From an uncultured Collinsella sp. (GTDB lineage Bacteria; Actinomycetota; Coriobacteriia; Coriobacteriales; Coriobacteriaceae), in the NCBI GenBank assembly GCA_900768265.1, contig CAAGCF010000042.1, positions 12,802 to 76,801 of the forward strand: 64,000 nt of DNA. Direction: 5' to 3'. The translations under genes were made by a program, and so were the position numbers. How positions within the stretch are numbered: position 1 is the stretch's first letter; every line of letters starts with the position of its first letter. Below, in pieces: positions 8,801 to 17,322 of this stretch. The notes under the pieces are model-generated. The model worked only from the letters and a program-made list of their open reading frames with translations, did not search any database and was not told the DNA's origin.

Positions 8801-9673
8801 ATGAGCGAGCAGGTTTGCAAGGCGGACATGGGCGGCGACGGAGCTGCGGTCGTGGATACGTTCGGCTATCCGGTCGAGACTACGGGCAACGCGGTGCTGG
8901 ACATTTTGGAGCGCCGCTCGTCTACGCGCGCTTTTGCGCGCGATGACAACGACCGTCCCGTAGCGGTGACCGACGAGCAGCGGGCGGCGATTTTGCATGC
9001 GGCGAGTCGCGCGCCGTCGGCGGGCGCCATGATGATGTATTCCATCGTGAGCATTCGCGAGCAGGCTACGCTGGACCGTCTGGCCGACCTGTGCGATCAC
9101 CAGCCCATGATCGCCAAGGCGCCCTGGGCACTTATATTTGTGGTCGATTATGCCAAGTGGATCGATCTGTTTGAGCACGTGGGCTGCTTTGAGCCCGAGT
9201 TTGTCGAGCGCACGGGCAAGGGGCCTCGTCGTGCGCCGGGCCTGGGCGACTTTGCCATCGCGGCGCAGGATGCCGTGATCGCCGCCCAAAATGCCGTGGT
9301 CGCCGCCGAGGCCCTGGGGCTGGGGAGCTGCTACATCGGTGATATCGTCGAGAATGCCGAGGAAGTTGCCGCACTGCTGGACTTGCCTGCCTATACCATG
9401 CCGCTGTCGATGCTCATCATCGGCACGCCCCGTAAGGAGCGCCCGGCAATCGCGCATCCCGTGGTGAACCTGGTGCACGAGGAGCACTACCGCCGCGCCG
9501 ACGCCGCGACCATGGACGCGCAGGTGGCCGAGATGGACGCGATGTTTCGCCCGCATGCCCGCGAGGTGGGCGAGCGCGTCATCGATATCTACACCCGCAA
9601 GCACACGAGCCCCTTTATGGCCGAGATGAGCCGCTCCATGGAGTGGTGGTTCAAAAACTGGCTCGGAAAATGA
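8801..9673 (+). CDS. Nitroreductase-family flavoprotein
   Basis: 290 residues. The N-terminal signature LDILERRSSTRAF and RAPSAGAMMMYS match the FMN-binding start of the nitroreductase fold. The second half has AAEALGLGSCYIGDIVENAE, the typical FMN-loop motif, and MLIIGTPRKERP. An extension of ~70 residues after the core (HEEHYRRADAATMD to the end) makes it longer than minimal NfsB/FrxA proteins. Members reduce nitroaromatics, quinones or flavins with NAD(P)H in the cytoplasm; the physiological substrate is unknown. It stands alone, preceded by a 214-nt spacer shared with the divergent LtaS-like gene and followed after 3 nt by a REP-like palindrome. Confidence 0.85.
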   Translation: MSEQVCKADMGGDGAAVVDTFGYPVETTGNAVLDILERRSSTRAFARDDNDRPVAVTDEQRAAILHAASRAPSAGAMMMYSIVSIREQATLDRLADLCDHQPMIAKAPWALIFVVDYAKWIDLFEHVGCFEPEFVERTGKGPRRAPGLGDFAIAAQDAVIAAQNAVVAAEALGLGSCYIGDIVENAEEVAALLDLPAYTMPLSMLIIGTPRKERPAIAHPVVNLVHEEHYRRADAATMDAQVAEMDAMFRPHAREVGERVIDIYTRKHTSPFMAEMSRSMEWWFKNWLGK

Positions 9674-9676
9674 CGG

Positions 9677-9709
9677 ATGTGACAAAGGGAGCAGTCCCTT
9701 TGTCACATT
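9677..9709. repeat. REP-like palindrome, copy 1
   Basis: TGTGACAAAGGGA is followed by its complement TCCCTTTGTCACA around a short centre. It starts 3 nt after the nitroreductase stop. Other copies are at 12171, 23087, 35767 and 42447. It could fold as a 14-bp hairpin and help end transcription, though no T-run follows. Confidence 0.8.
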
Positions 9710-9833
9710 CCATATCGCCGCGGTGGCCTAAAGGCCGCATAAATGTTTATCTAGCTGGGAAAACAGAGCCATCCAAACATGGGCCGATTACCTATAATCC
9801 CCTCGAACGTTAAAGTTGGGAGGAAACCGGCTT

Positions 9834-11861
9834 ATGAATCAAAAGGCCAAGGAGGCAGCTTCGCACGCTGCGATTCCTGTGAGCATCTCGGCGATGCTCG
9901 TCACGCTGGGCGTGGTGTATGGCGATATCGGCACCAGCCCCATGTATGTAACCAAGGCGCTCGTTGCCGGCAACGGCGGCATCGGAAGCGTCACGGAGGA
10001 GTTCGTGCTCGGCGCGCTCTCCCTTGTCGTATGGACGGTCACGCTGCTGACGACCGTCAAGTACGTGCTGATCTCGCTGCGCGCCGACAACCACGGCGAG
10101 GGCGGCATCTTTGCCCTGTACAGCCTGGTCAAGCGCTGCGGCAAGTGGCTTATCATCCCCGCCATGCTGGGCGGCGCGGCGCTGCTCGCCGACGGCATCC
10201 TGACGCCTGCCGTTACCGTCACCACGGCCATCGAGGGTCTGCGCACCATCCCGGCGGTCCACGCCGTGCTCGGTGACGACCAGGGCCGCGTTGTCGCCAT
10301 CACGCTCGCCATCATCATCGCGCTCTTCTTGGTGCAGCGCATCGGCACGGCCAAGATCGGCCACGCCTTTGGCCCCATCATGACGCTGTGGTTTCTGTTC
10401 CTGGGCGGCACGGGCCTGTTCTTTGTCTTTCAGCATCCCACGGTGCTGCTGTGTCTCAACCCGCTGCGCGGCATCGGCTTTTTGCTGAGCCCCAACAACC
10501 ATGCGGGCATCATGATCTTGGGCAGCTGCTTCCTCGCCACCACCGGTGCCGAGGCGCTCTATTCCGACATGGGCCACGTGGGCCGCGGCAACATCTACGC
10601 CACCTGGCCGTTTGTTAAGTGCTGCCTGCTGCTGTCCTACATGGGCCAGGGCGCGTGGCTTATCAACAACGCCGGCAACCCGGAGCTCATGGGCATCGCC
10701 GACCTCAACCCCTTCTACCAGATGCTCGCCCCGGGCCTGCGTCCCTTTGCCGTCGGCCTTTCCACCGTTGCGGCCATCATTGCCTCGCAGGCGCTCATCA
10801 CCGGCGCATTCTCGCTGGTGTCCGAGGCCAGCCGCCTGGACCTCATGCCGCACATGCAGGTCTTCTACCCTGCCGAGACCAAGGGCCAGCTCTACATCCC
10901 CATGGTCAACAACGTCATGCTCGTGGGCTGCGTCATCGTGGTGCTGCTGTTCCAGAACTCGGCGCATATGGAAGCCGCCTACGGCCTTGCCATTACGCTG
11001 ACTATGATGTGCACCACGCTGCTGCTCTTCTTCTACCTGCACGAGGAGCGCAAGCTCAAGATTGCTCCGTGGATCTTCGCGGCTTTCTTCCTTTTGCTCG
11101 AAGGCTTCTTCTTCGTGAGCTCACTCACCAAGTTCTTCCACGGCGGCTACTTCACCATCCTCATGGCCGCGCTCATCATGGGCATCATGGTGTGCTGGTA
11201 CAACGGTACGGCTGTTGAGCAGCGCCAGTTTACGCTGCTGCCGCTGCGCAGCTACCTGCCGCAGCTCAAGCGCCTGCGCGATGATGATCGCTACGAGCGC
11301 CTGAGCGACAACATCGTGTACCTGACCAAGGACACCCATACCGATTACATCGACCGTGATATCGTCTACTCGATCTTGGACAAGCATCCCAAGCGCGCTC
11401 GCGCCTGGTGGTTCGTGAATGTCGAGACCATGGACGAACCGCATACCTTTGCCTATTCGGTCGAGACGTTCGGCACCGACTATGTTTTCCGCGTGCATCT
11501 GTACCTGGGCTACAAGATTAACCAACGCGTCAACGCCTACCTGCGCCAAGTTGTTCAGGACCTGGCTGCCACCGGCGAGCTGCCGTCGCAGACGCACGAC
11601 TACTCGGTCTATAAGGATCCGGGCAACATCGGCACGTTCAAGTTCGTCATGATCCGTAAGCTGCTAGCGCCCGAAAGCGATGTGGAGCCGAGCGAGCGCA
11701 CGGCCATCACGCTCAAGTACATCATCCGCCGCGCCGCCGGCACGCCCGCGCGCTGGTACGGCCTGGAGAACTCCAACGTGAGCTTTGAGTACGTGCCGCT
11801 GTTCACCAAGTTTAAGGCCGTGAGCAAGATGCAGCGCCTGGCCCCCAACGAGCGCCCGTAG
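9834..11861 (+). CDS. kup: Kup-family potassium uptake permease
   Basis: 675 residues. ATG 9834 is chosen for the GGGAGGAAA 7 nt upstream. The N-terminus TLGVVYGDIGTSPMYVTKAL carries the invariant Kup signature GDIGTSP. RADNHGEGGIFALYSL is the conserved second loop, and GADGILTPA-type motifs occur (here LLADGILTPAVTV). About 12 membrane helices occupy residues 1-450, followed by a ~220-residue cytoplasmic tail, the normal Kup layout. Kup proteins import K+ with protons. A perfect -10 hexamer TATAAT lies at 9793-9798. A small membrane protein and a KdpDE-like pair follow, suggesting local control of K+ uptake. Confidence 0.95.
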   Translation: MNQKAKEAASHAAIPVSISAMLVTLGVVYGDIGTSPMYVTKALVAGNGGIGSVTEEFVLGALSLVVWTVTLLTTVKYVLISLRADNHGEGGIFALYSLVKRCGKWLIIPAMLGGAALLADGILTPAVTVTTAIEGLRTIPAVHAVLGDDQGRVVAITLAIIIALFLVQRIGTAKIGHAFGPIMTLWFLFLGGTGLFFVFQHPTVLLCLNPLRGIGFLLSPNNHAGIMILGSCFLATTGAEALYSDMGHVGRGNIYATWPFVKCCLLLSYMGQGAWLINNAGNPELMGIADLNPFYQMLAPGLRPFAVGLSTVAAIIASQALITGAFSLVSEASRLDLMPHMQVFYPAETKGQLYIPMVNNVMLVGCVIVVLLFQNSAHMEAAYGLAITLTMMCTTLLLFFYLHEERKLKIAPWIFAAFFLLLEGFFFVSSLTKFFHGGYFTILMAALIMGIMVCWYNGTAVEQRQFTLLPLRSYLPQLKRLRDDDRYERLSDNIVYLTKDTHTDYIDRDIVYSILDKHPKRARAWWFVNVETMDEPHTFAYSVETFGTDYVFRVHLYLGYKINQRVNAYLRQVVQDLAATGELPSQTHDYSVYKDPGNIGTFKFVMIRKLLAPESDVEPSERTAITLKYIIRRAAGTPARWYGLENSNVSFEYVPLFTKFKAVSKMQRLAPNERP

Positions 11862-11930
11862 CCGATGCTTGAGGTTTAGCTGCGAACGGGAAGGCCTGCA
11901 ATGACAGTGATTGAGCCGGGGGAGGAACCC

Positions 11931-12125
11931 ATGGATGCAAAGGTGCTTGACGGTCGCGATCTTGCGGCCGAGCTGGTGCGCGAGGCGCGCGTCGACGCCG
12001 CCGAAGACCGGTTCTTTACGGATCGGGCCAACATGGACATGGCCGATCGCGTGATTTCGGTCGTGGCGCTGGTGTTTGTCGCGGCATGCGTGTGCGCCCT
12101 GCTCGCGCACGTGCTGTTTGTCTAG
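11931..12125 (+). CDS. 64-residue single-pass membrane protein between kup and kdpD-like gene
   Basis: Start ATG 11931 follows a strong GGGGGAGGA; an in-frame ATG at 11901 with a weaker site is possible. A charged N-terminal half (DLAAELVREARVDAAEDRFF) is followed by one membrane helix near the end (VISVVALVFVAACVCALLAH). I do not recognise the family. Its place 69 nt after kup, and its KdpF-like size, suggest a Kup accessory or regulatory peptide, but that is inference only. The coding call rests on the strong ribosome binding site and the amphipathic-plus-helix layout. Confidence 0.6.
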   Translation: MDAKVLDGRDLAAELVREARVDAAEDRFFTDRANMDMADRVISVVALVFVAACVCALLAHVLFV

Positions 12126-12170
12126 CGACCGCACGCTGCAAGGCTATACACTTGGAACCACCGCAAAGGG

Positions 12171-12211
12171 AAAACCACCACAAAGGTGCCTGTCCCCTTT
12201 GTGGTGGTTTT
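12171..12211. repeat. REP-like palindrome / terminator-type hairpin, copy 2
   Basis: A 16-bp stem, AAACCACCACAAAGG with CCTTTGTGGTGGTTT plus flanking A/T, surrounds a centre containing GTGCCTGTCC. A T-rich tract (TTTTTGTTTTTG) follows, so it looks like an intrinsic terminator. However, the kdpD-like start is only 27 nt downstream. Confidence 0.8.
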
Positions 12212-12238
12212 TGTTTTTGAGAGAGGGGCGGGGCGCTG

Positions 12239-13864
12239 ATGGACGTCCATGCGGACGGCGAGATTGCCGAGAACTTTTGGTGGCGGCGCACGACGCTCAC
12301 GCGTCGCAGCCCTTTGTATGACGCCTGCGTATCGGCGGGGCTGCTGGTCGCGGCGACGATTGTGGGCGCGCTGCTCGACCATCCGGGGCTCGCGCCGAGC
12401 ATCATGATCGTCTACGTGTTCGCCGTGCAGCTGTGCGCCTTCTGTACCTGGAGCCGCCTGTATTGCCTGCTGAGCTCGGCTGCCGCCGTGGCGCTCTACA
12501 ACTTTTTGTTTATCGAGCCGCGCTACTCGCTATCGTTTATCGACCGTATCTATCCCGGCATGTTCTTTATCATGTTCGTGGTCTCGCTCGTGTCGAGCTC
12601 GATCGCGCTTGCCCTGCGCCGGGCCTTGGCACAGGCTGCCGCCAGCGACCGGCGCACGCAGATGGTACTCGAGACAAACCGCATGCTGCAGCGCTGCGCC
12701 GATCAGCAGCAGATTTTGCACGCCATGGCAACACAGCTGGCACGTCTTTCGGGGTGTCCGGTCGTGTGGTACAGCGCCGACACCGACGACGATGACCTGC
12801 TGCCGCGCATGACGTATACCGCCGTGGGCGATGCCGCGCCGGTGCACGAGCTGGCGCCCCAAATGCCGCCGCGGCTCTCGGCGTCCGCCTATGTGGGAAC
12901 GCCGCTCGATGCCACCTATGGCGGCTCGGCGTTCTTTGGCATATACCTGACCGTGCGCTCGGGTGACACCATGGTGCGCTCGGGCGACCCCGCCGCGGTG
13001 GTGGGGGTGCTCGCCATTGTCGTTGAGCCCGATGCGCTGACGCCCGAGGAGCGGACGCTTGCCGATGCCATCGTGAGCGAAGGCGAGCTGGCGCTCGATC
13101 GCGCCCGCGCCATGGAGGCCCGCGAGGAAGCGGCGGTGCTCGCTAAAAACGAGCAGCTGCGTGCCAACTTGCTGCGCTCCATCTCGCACGATCTGCGCAC
13201 GCCGCTTACCAGTATTTCGGGTAACGCCGACGTGCTGCTCGACCAGGGATCGACCGGCACGGCCGTGCTCGATGCCCAGACGCGCCGCGGCATGCTCCTA
13301 TCCATTCGCTCGGATGCACAATGGCTCAACGCCACCGTCGAGAACCTGCTCGCCATCACCAAGCTCGAGGGCGACGGCATGCATCTGTCGACTACGCTCG
13401 AGCTCATGGACGATATCGTCGAGGAGGCGCTGCGCCACGTAAACCCGGCCGTGCGCGAGCACGACCTTAAGGTGGTGGCGTGCGATGAGCCGGCGCTTGT
13501 CAACGTCGACGCGCGCCTGATGGTGCAGCTGGTGGTCAATCTGGTGAACAACGCTATCACCTATACGCCCGCGGGCTCGCATATCGTGATCTCGATTGGC
13601 GTCCATGATGGTTACGTGGCGTGCTCGGTGGCCGATGACGGCCCGGGCATTGCGCCCGAGGACCGCGAGCGTATCTTTGAGTCGTTCTATACCGCCAACC
13701 ATGGCCTGGCCGATAGCGGCCGCAGCGTGGGCCTGGGACTATCGCTTTGCCGCTCCATTATGTTGGCACATGGCGGTAGCATAGAGGTTGCCGCGGCGGA
13801 CCCGCACGGCTCGGTCTTTACGATTGAGCTTCCCGCCGCCGACGTTTCGTTTGATAAGGAGTAG
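12239..13864 (+). CDS. KdpD-like sensor histidine kinase lacking the KdpD N-terminal domain
   Basis: 541 residues. Four clustered membrane helices (residues ~25-125) with YNFLFIEPRYSLSF are the DUF4118 membrane domain of KdpD. A GAF-like region (150-290) follows. Then come the H-box SISHDLRTPLTSISG (His317), N-box VNLVNNAITYTP, G1 VADDGPGIAPED and G2 VGLGLSLC. The ~380-residue N-terminal KdpD/Usp sensor part of classical KdpD is missing. It overlaps nothing but lies 4 nt before the regulator gene, so the two form an operon. No kdpFABC genes are present nearby; the adjacent transporter is Kup. The start follows GAGAGAGGGG. Confidence 0.88.
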   Translation: MDVHADGEIAENFWWRRTTLTRRSPLYDACVSAGLLVAATIVGALLDHPGLAPSIMIVYVFAVQLCAFCTWSRLYCLLSSAAAVALYNFLFIEPRYSLSFIDRIYPGMFFIMFVVSLVSSSIALALRRALAQAAASDRRTQMVLETNRMLQRCADQQQILHAMATQLARLSGCPVVWYSADTDDDDLLPRMTYTAVGDAAPVHELAPQMPPRLSASAYVGTPLDATYGGSAFFGIYLTVRSGDTMVRSGDPAAVVGVLAIVVEPDALTPEERTLADAIVSEGELALDRARAMEAREEAAVLAKNEQLRANLLRSISHDLRTPLTSISGNADVLLDQGSTGTAVLDAQTRRGMLLSIRSDAQWLNATVENLLAITKLEGDGMHLSTTLELMDDIVEEALRHVNPAVREHDLKVVACDEPALVNVDARLMVQLVVNLVNNAITYTPAGSHIVISIGVHDGYVACSVADDGPGIAPEDRERIFESFYTANHGLADSGRSVGLGLSLCRSIMLAHGGSIEVAAADPHGSVFTIELPAADVSFDKE

Positions 13865-13868
13865 CGCT

Positions 13869-14582
13869 GTGCCGAACTCTGCCGTGAAACCGCTCATCTT
13901 GGTCGTTGAGGACGATCCCGCCGTCCGCAACCTTATCGTCGCCGCGCTCGAGGCGCACGGTTTGCGCCATATGGCCGTGGAGACCGCCCACGCCGCTATC
14001 GCCGCTGCCTCGTCGCAGGCGCCGAGCATTGTGCTGCTCGATCTGGGCCTGCCCGATATGGACGGCGTCAAGGTGGTGGAGTCGGTGCGCGCGTGGTCGG
14101 GCATGCCGATCATCGTGGTCTCGGCACGCAGCGAGGACGCGGACAAGATCCGCGCGCTCGATGCCGGCGCCGATGACTACCTGACCAAGCCGTTTTCGGT
14201 CGAGGAGCTGCTCGCGCGCATTCGCACCACGCTCAGGCGTCTCTCGTATGCGCAGGTTGGCATGGGCGCGTCCGAGGGCACGTTCGATACCGGTGAGCTG
14301 CATATCGACTTTGACGCCGGCATCGCCACGATGGATGGCGAGGAGCTGCACCTGACGCCGATCGAGTACAAGCTCCTGTGCCTGCTGGCGCACAACGCCG
14401 ACAAGGTGCTGACGCACCAGTTTATCCTGCACGAAATCTGGGGCACGGCGACCAAGAGCGACCTGGCGAGCCTGCGCGTCTTTATGGGCACGCTGCGCAA
14501 GAAGATCGAGTCCGACCCCGCGCATCCGCGCTACATCCAAACACACGTGGGTATCGGCTATCGGCTGGTCATCCAAGGGTAG
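13869..14582 (+). CDS. KdpE-like OmpR/PhoB-family response regulator
   Basis: 237 residues from GTG 13869, chosen because AAGGAG lies 7 nt before it and an earlier start would overlap the kinase. The receiver domain has the acidic pair VVEDDPAVRN, phospho-acceptor Asp in LLDLGLPDMDG, and Lys in DDYLTKPFS. The C-terminal winged helix has LTPIEYKLLCLLAHNADKV and RYIQTHVGIGYRL. It is paired with the kinase 4 nt upstream. It probably controls K+ uptake, possibly kup; no operator could be identified. Confidence 0.9.
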   Translation: MPNSAVKPLILVVEDDPAVRNLIVAALEAHGLRHMAVETAHAAIAAASSQAPSIVLLDLGLPDMDGVKVVESVRAWSGMPIIVVSARSEDADKIRALDAGADDYLTKPFSVEELLARIRTTLRRLSYAQVGMGASEGTFDTGELHIDFDAGIATMDGEELHLTPIEYKLLCLLAHNADKVLTHQFILHEIWGTATKSDLASLRVFMGTLRKKIESDPAHPRYIQTHVGIGYRLVIQG

Positions 14583-14606
14583 GACGGCACCCGCCATCCC
14601 ACTATG

Positions 14607-14673
14607 AGTTGCGGTGAAATACGGTCTACATTTGCCTAATTCCAGGCAAAACAGTCCGTATTCCACCGCAACT
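14607..14673. terminator. Nested hairpin between convergent genes
   Basis: Outer arms 14607-14624 and 14656-14673 pair over 18 bp with one mismatch. An inner hairpin TTTGCCT/AGGCAAA sits at 14631-14650. The sequence ends in TTTGTTATTT, and reading the other strand also gives a hairpin. It lies between the stops of the response regulator and the methyltransferase and probably serves both. Confidence 0.6.
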
Positions 14674-14676
14674 TTG

Positions 14677-17247
14677 TTATTTGCCCTTAGGCTTGCTGGC
14701 GTAGAACTTCTTCTTTTTGGGCTTGCCGGCGGGGGAGGGCTTGCCGGCAAAGTTGGACTTGCCGTTGCCGGCCTGCGCGTGCGCGGGCGCTGCCGCGCGG
14801 GGCTTGCGGGCCTCGGGGTTGCGCAGTTCCTCGACGCGCTCAGCAATTTCCTCGGCGCTAAAGCCGACCTCGGCCATGGCGTCCTCGATGGGCAGGCGGC
14901 GCACGATGTAGCAGTGGTGCACCTTCTGGTTGCGCGCGAAGTCCTCGGGGATGGTCTGCGCCGTAATGTCCTCCAGCACGACGCCCGCACGCGCGAGCTT
15001 GCGCGTCTCGGGGCGGAAGCCGCGCAGGTTGCAGCTAAAGATGGCGTGGCCGCCCTGTGCGAGCAGGCGCGATACGCCGGCCAAAAGCTCAACATGGTCG
15101 CGCTGGACATCCCAGGTGCGGCGGCCCATCTTGGACGAGTTCGAGAACGTGGGCGGGTCGACAAAGATCAGGTCCCAGCGATTGCGCGTCTGGCGCTGGT
15201 CGCGAATCCAGGCGAGCACGTCGTCGCGCACAAAATGATGCTGAGGCCCCACAAAGCCGTTCTGGCGCATGTTGCGCTCGGCCCAGTCCAGATAGGTGTT
15301 GGAGAGGTCGACCGTCACGGTCTCCTCGACGCCGCCATCGGCCGCGTAGCAGGTGGCAGTGCCGGTATAGGCGAACAGGTTGAGGAAGCGGCGCGCCTGC
15401 TTGGCGTGCTCGCGCACCAGGTTGCGGGTGACGCGGTGGTCCAAGAAGATGCCCACGTCCAGGTAGTCGTCAAAGTTGACGGCAAAGGTGAGGCCGCCCT
15501 CTTCGATGAGCGGCAGGCGACGGCGTGCGATGTTGGCGCGCTCGCCCGAGCCGCCCTTGCCGGCGCCCTGCTTTCCGTACTGCGAGCCGCCGCGTGAGCG
15601 CATGCGGGCCTTGGCGTGCACATGCTCGGCCGGAACATCCAGGATACGCGGTGCGATGGCCAAGATATCGAGCATGCGGGCCTGGGCCAGCGCCGGGTCG
15701 ATGGTCTTGGGTGCGGCGTATTCGGCGATGACGAGCCAGCGGCCCGGCGTCTGCGGGCAACCCTCGTACAGGTCGATGGCGGCGGAGTAGTCGGGCAGGT
15801 CGGCATCGTAGACGCGGTAGCAGCTCACGCCCTCGCGCTTTGCCCACTTGCGACGCAGACGGGCGTTCTTGCGCAGGCGGTTGGCGAACTGCTCGGACTC
15901 GGGGATGAGCACGGGCAACGGCTTGCCGTCGCCCAGGTCGAGTGCGGCGGCAGGTTCGGGCATGGCGGGGGCGGTGCTGCTTTCATCATTGGCGTTGTCG
16001 ACATCCGCAACCTCGGCCTCGGCATCCGCACAGGTCGCAGTCTCAAACGCTGCGGCGGCGTGGTCGAGCGAAGGCCAGACTTCGACGGTCGCTTCCTCGT
16101 TGTTGGGCATGACGGCGATGGAGCGCACGGGCTCGGCGTGGAGCGCGCGGGCCATAAGGCCATCACGGGTGAGCGCGGCGACCGGTGCCGCGGCAAGCTC
16201 GGGCGCGCGGCGCAGCTCACCGACCAGCGTCATGGCGTCGTGCATGAGCGGAAGCGGTGTCTCGGTGGTGTCTGCGACCACGGCGGCACCGGCGACGGCG
16301 CCCGCATGGTCCAGCACGGTGGCTGGCTTGGCAGCGCAAAAATCGACAAAGCGCTTGTAGCCGGCGCACTTGACCATGCGCTCGGCGGTCTTGCGGGCGG
16401 CGGGGTCGATGTCTACGGCCACGATGCGTGTCTGGCGCTCGCGCGCTGCCGCCTCGCGCTCGCGCGCCTCGGCAAGCAGCTGCTCCCATAGGGCGGCGTC
16501 GTGCAGCTGCCAGCCCTCAAAGCCCCAGTGCTCGCGGGCGGCGCCCGGGGCGCGGTCGGTTAGGATATTCACTGCCTCCAGCAGCAGACCGCCGCCGGCG
16601 CACGAGGCGTCGATCAGCGTGGGCAGGGCTTCGTTTTCGTAGTCGTCGGCCGTCAGCTCGCGATCACATAGCGCGGTCCAGTCGACCTGCGCCAGCACCA
16701 GGGCGGCGTAGTCGGGGCGCAGCACGTGCGCGCCCTCGCCGGCGCGGGTCGCTGCGGGCGGCAGGCGCTTGAATAACGGATCGCCCGAAAGGTCCAGGCT
16801 GATGCTCGCGCGGCGCTGGCGCAGCGAAAGCAGCAGGTGAACGTCGGGATCGGCGGCGTCGACATCGGCGCGACGTCCTGTGGTCTCGGCCAGACGGTCG
16901 CACAGCGCGTCCTTGGCGCGCAGGGCCGAGAAGCGCGTGTTGCGCAGCTGCTCTGTCACGCCGCGGGCGGTAATGGCGATGGTGGCACCGGGGCGGATGA
17001 TGGTCTCCCAGGCGATGTCGTAAACGCCGTCGTACAGCTCATCGGCATCCTGCGCCTCAAAGCGCCCAAGCACCACGAACACGCGGCTCGCCAGGCGCGA
17101 CCACAGACAGGCACGGTAGCCTTGCTCAAGCTCGCCCTCAAACGTGGCGCGGCCCTTCAGGCGGCGGACATGCGAAAGCCCGAGGCGTTTAAGCTCATCG
17201 GCGAGTGCGGACTCAAAGCCCTCGGGGCAGCTTGCGTAAAATTCCAT
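14677..17247 (-). CDS. rlmKL: RlmKL-type bifunctional 23S rRNA methyltransferase
   Basis: 856 residues. ATG 17247 (MEFYASCPEG) follows GAGAGGT. The order is a THUMP region (residues ~40-160), an RlmL-like methyltransferase (to ~400), a linker, an RlmK-like methyltransferase, and a basic Lys/Ala/Pro tail ending KPKKKKFYASKPKGK. The RlmK half keeps motif I FLNLFAYTGTATCYAADGG and VDPPTFSNS. In the RlmL half, motif I has become DASCAGGGLLLEA instead of DPMCGSGTLLIEA, and the NPPYGERL motif is absent: the region around residues 320-335 reads VVADTTETPL. The m7G2069 activity is therefore likely kept, and the m2G2445 activity is doubtful. The gene is monocistronic. Confidence 0.85.
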   Translation of the reverse strand: MEFYASCPEGFESALADELKRLGLSHVRRLKGRATFEGELEQGYRACLWSRLASRVFVVLGRFEAQDADELYDGVYDIAWETIIRPGATIAITARGVTEQLRNTRFSALRAKDALCDRLAETTGRRADVDAADPDVHLLLSLRQRRASISLDLSGDPLFKRLPPAATRAGEGAHVLRPDYAALVLAQVDWTALCDRELTADDYENEALPTLIDASCAGGGLLLEAVNILTDRAPGAAREHWGFEGWQLHDAALWEQLLAEAREREAAARERQTRIVAVDIDPAARKTAERMVKCAGYKRFVDFCAAKPATVLDHAGAVAGAAVVADTTETPLPLMHDAMTLVGELRRAPELAAAPVAALTRDGLMARALHAEPVRSIAVMPNNEEATVEVWPSLDHAAAAFETATCADAEAEVADVDNANDESSTAPAMPEPAAALDLGDGKPLPVLIPESEQFANRLRKNARLRRKWAKREGVSCYRVYDADLPDYSAAIDLYEGCPQTPGRWLVIAEYAAPKTIDPALAQARMLDILAIAPRILDVPAEHVHAKARMRSRGGSQYGKQGAGKGGSGERANIARRRLPLIEEGGLTFAVNFDDYLDVGIFLDHRVTRNLVREHAKQARRFLNLFAYTGTATCYAADGGVEETVTVDLSNTYLDWAERNMRQNGFVGPQHHFVRDDVLAWIRDQRQTRNRWDLIFVDPPTFSNSSKMGRRTWDVQRDHVELLAGVSRLLAQGGHAIFSCNLRGFRPETRKLARAGVVLEDITAQTIPEDFARNQKVHHCYIVRRLPIEDAMAEVGFSAEEIAERVEELRNPEARKPRAAAPAHAQAGNGKSNFAGKPSPAGKPKKKKFYASKPKGK

Positions 17248-17322
17248 GGGTGACCTCTCTGGTTGCGTCGCTCCATTATATGATGGATGCTTCGTTTGCT
17301 CTCGCCCCCGAAAGGAACCCAT

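Noticed and set aside
9674..9833. c-di-AMP (ydaO) riboswitch before kup
   Set aside because: The gap is short and lacks the conserved riboswitch core; only a REP palindrome and a -10 box are visible.
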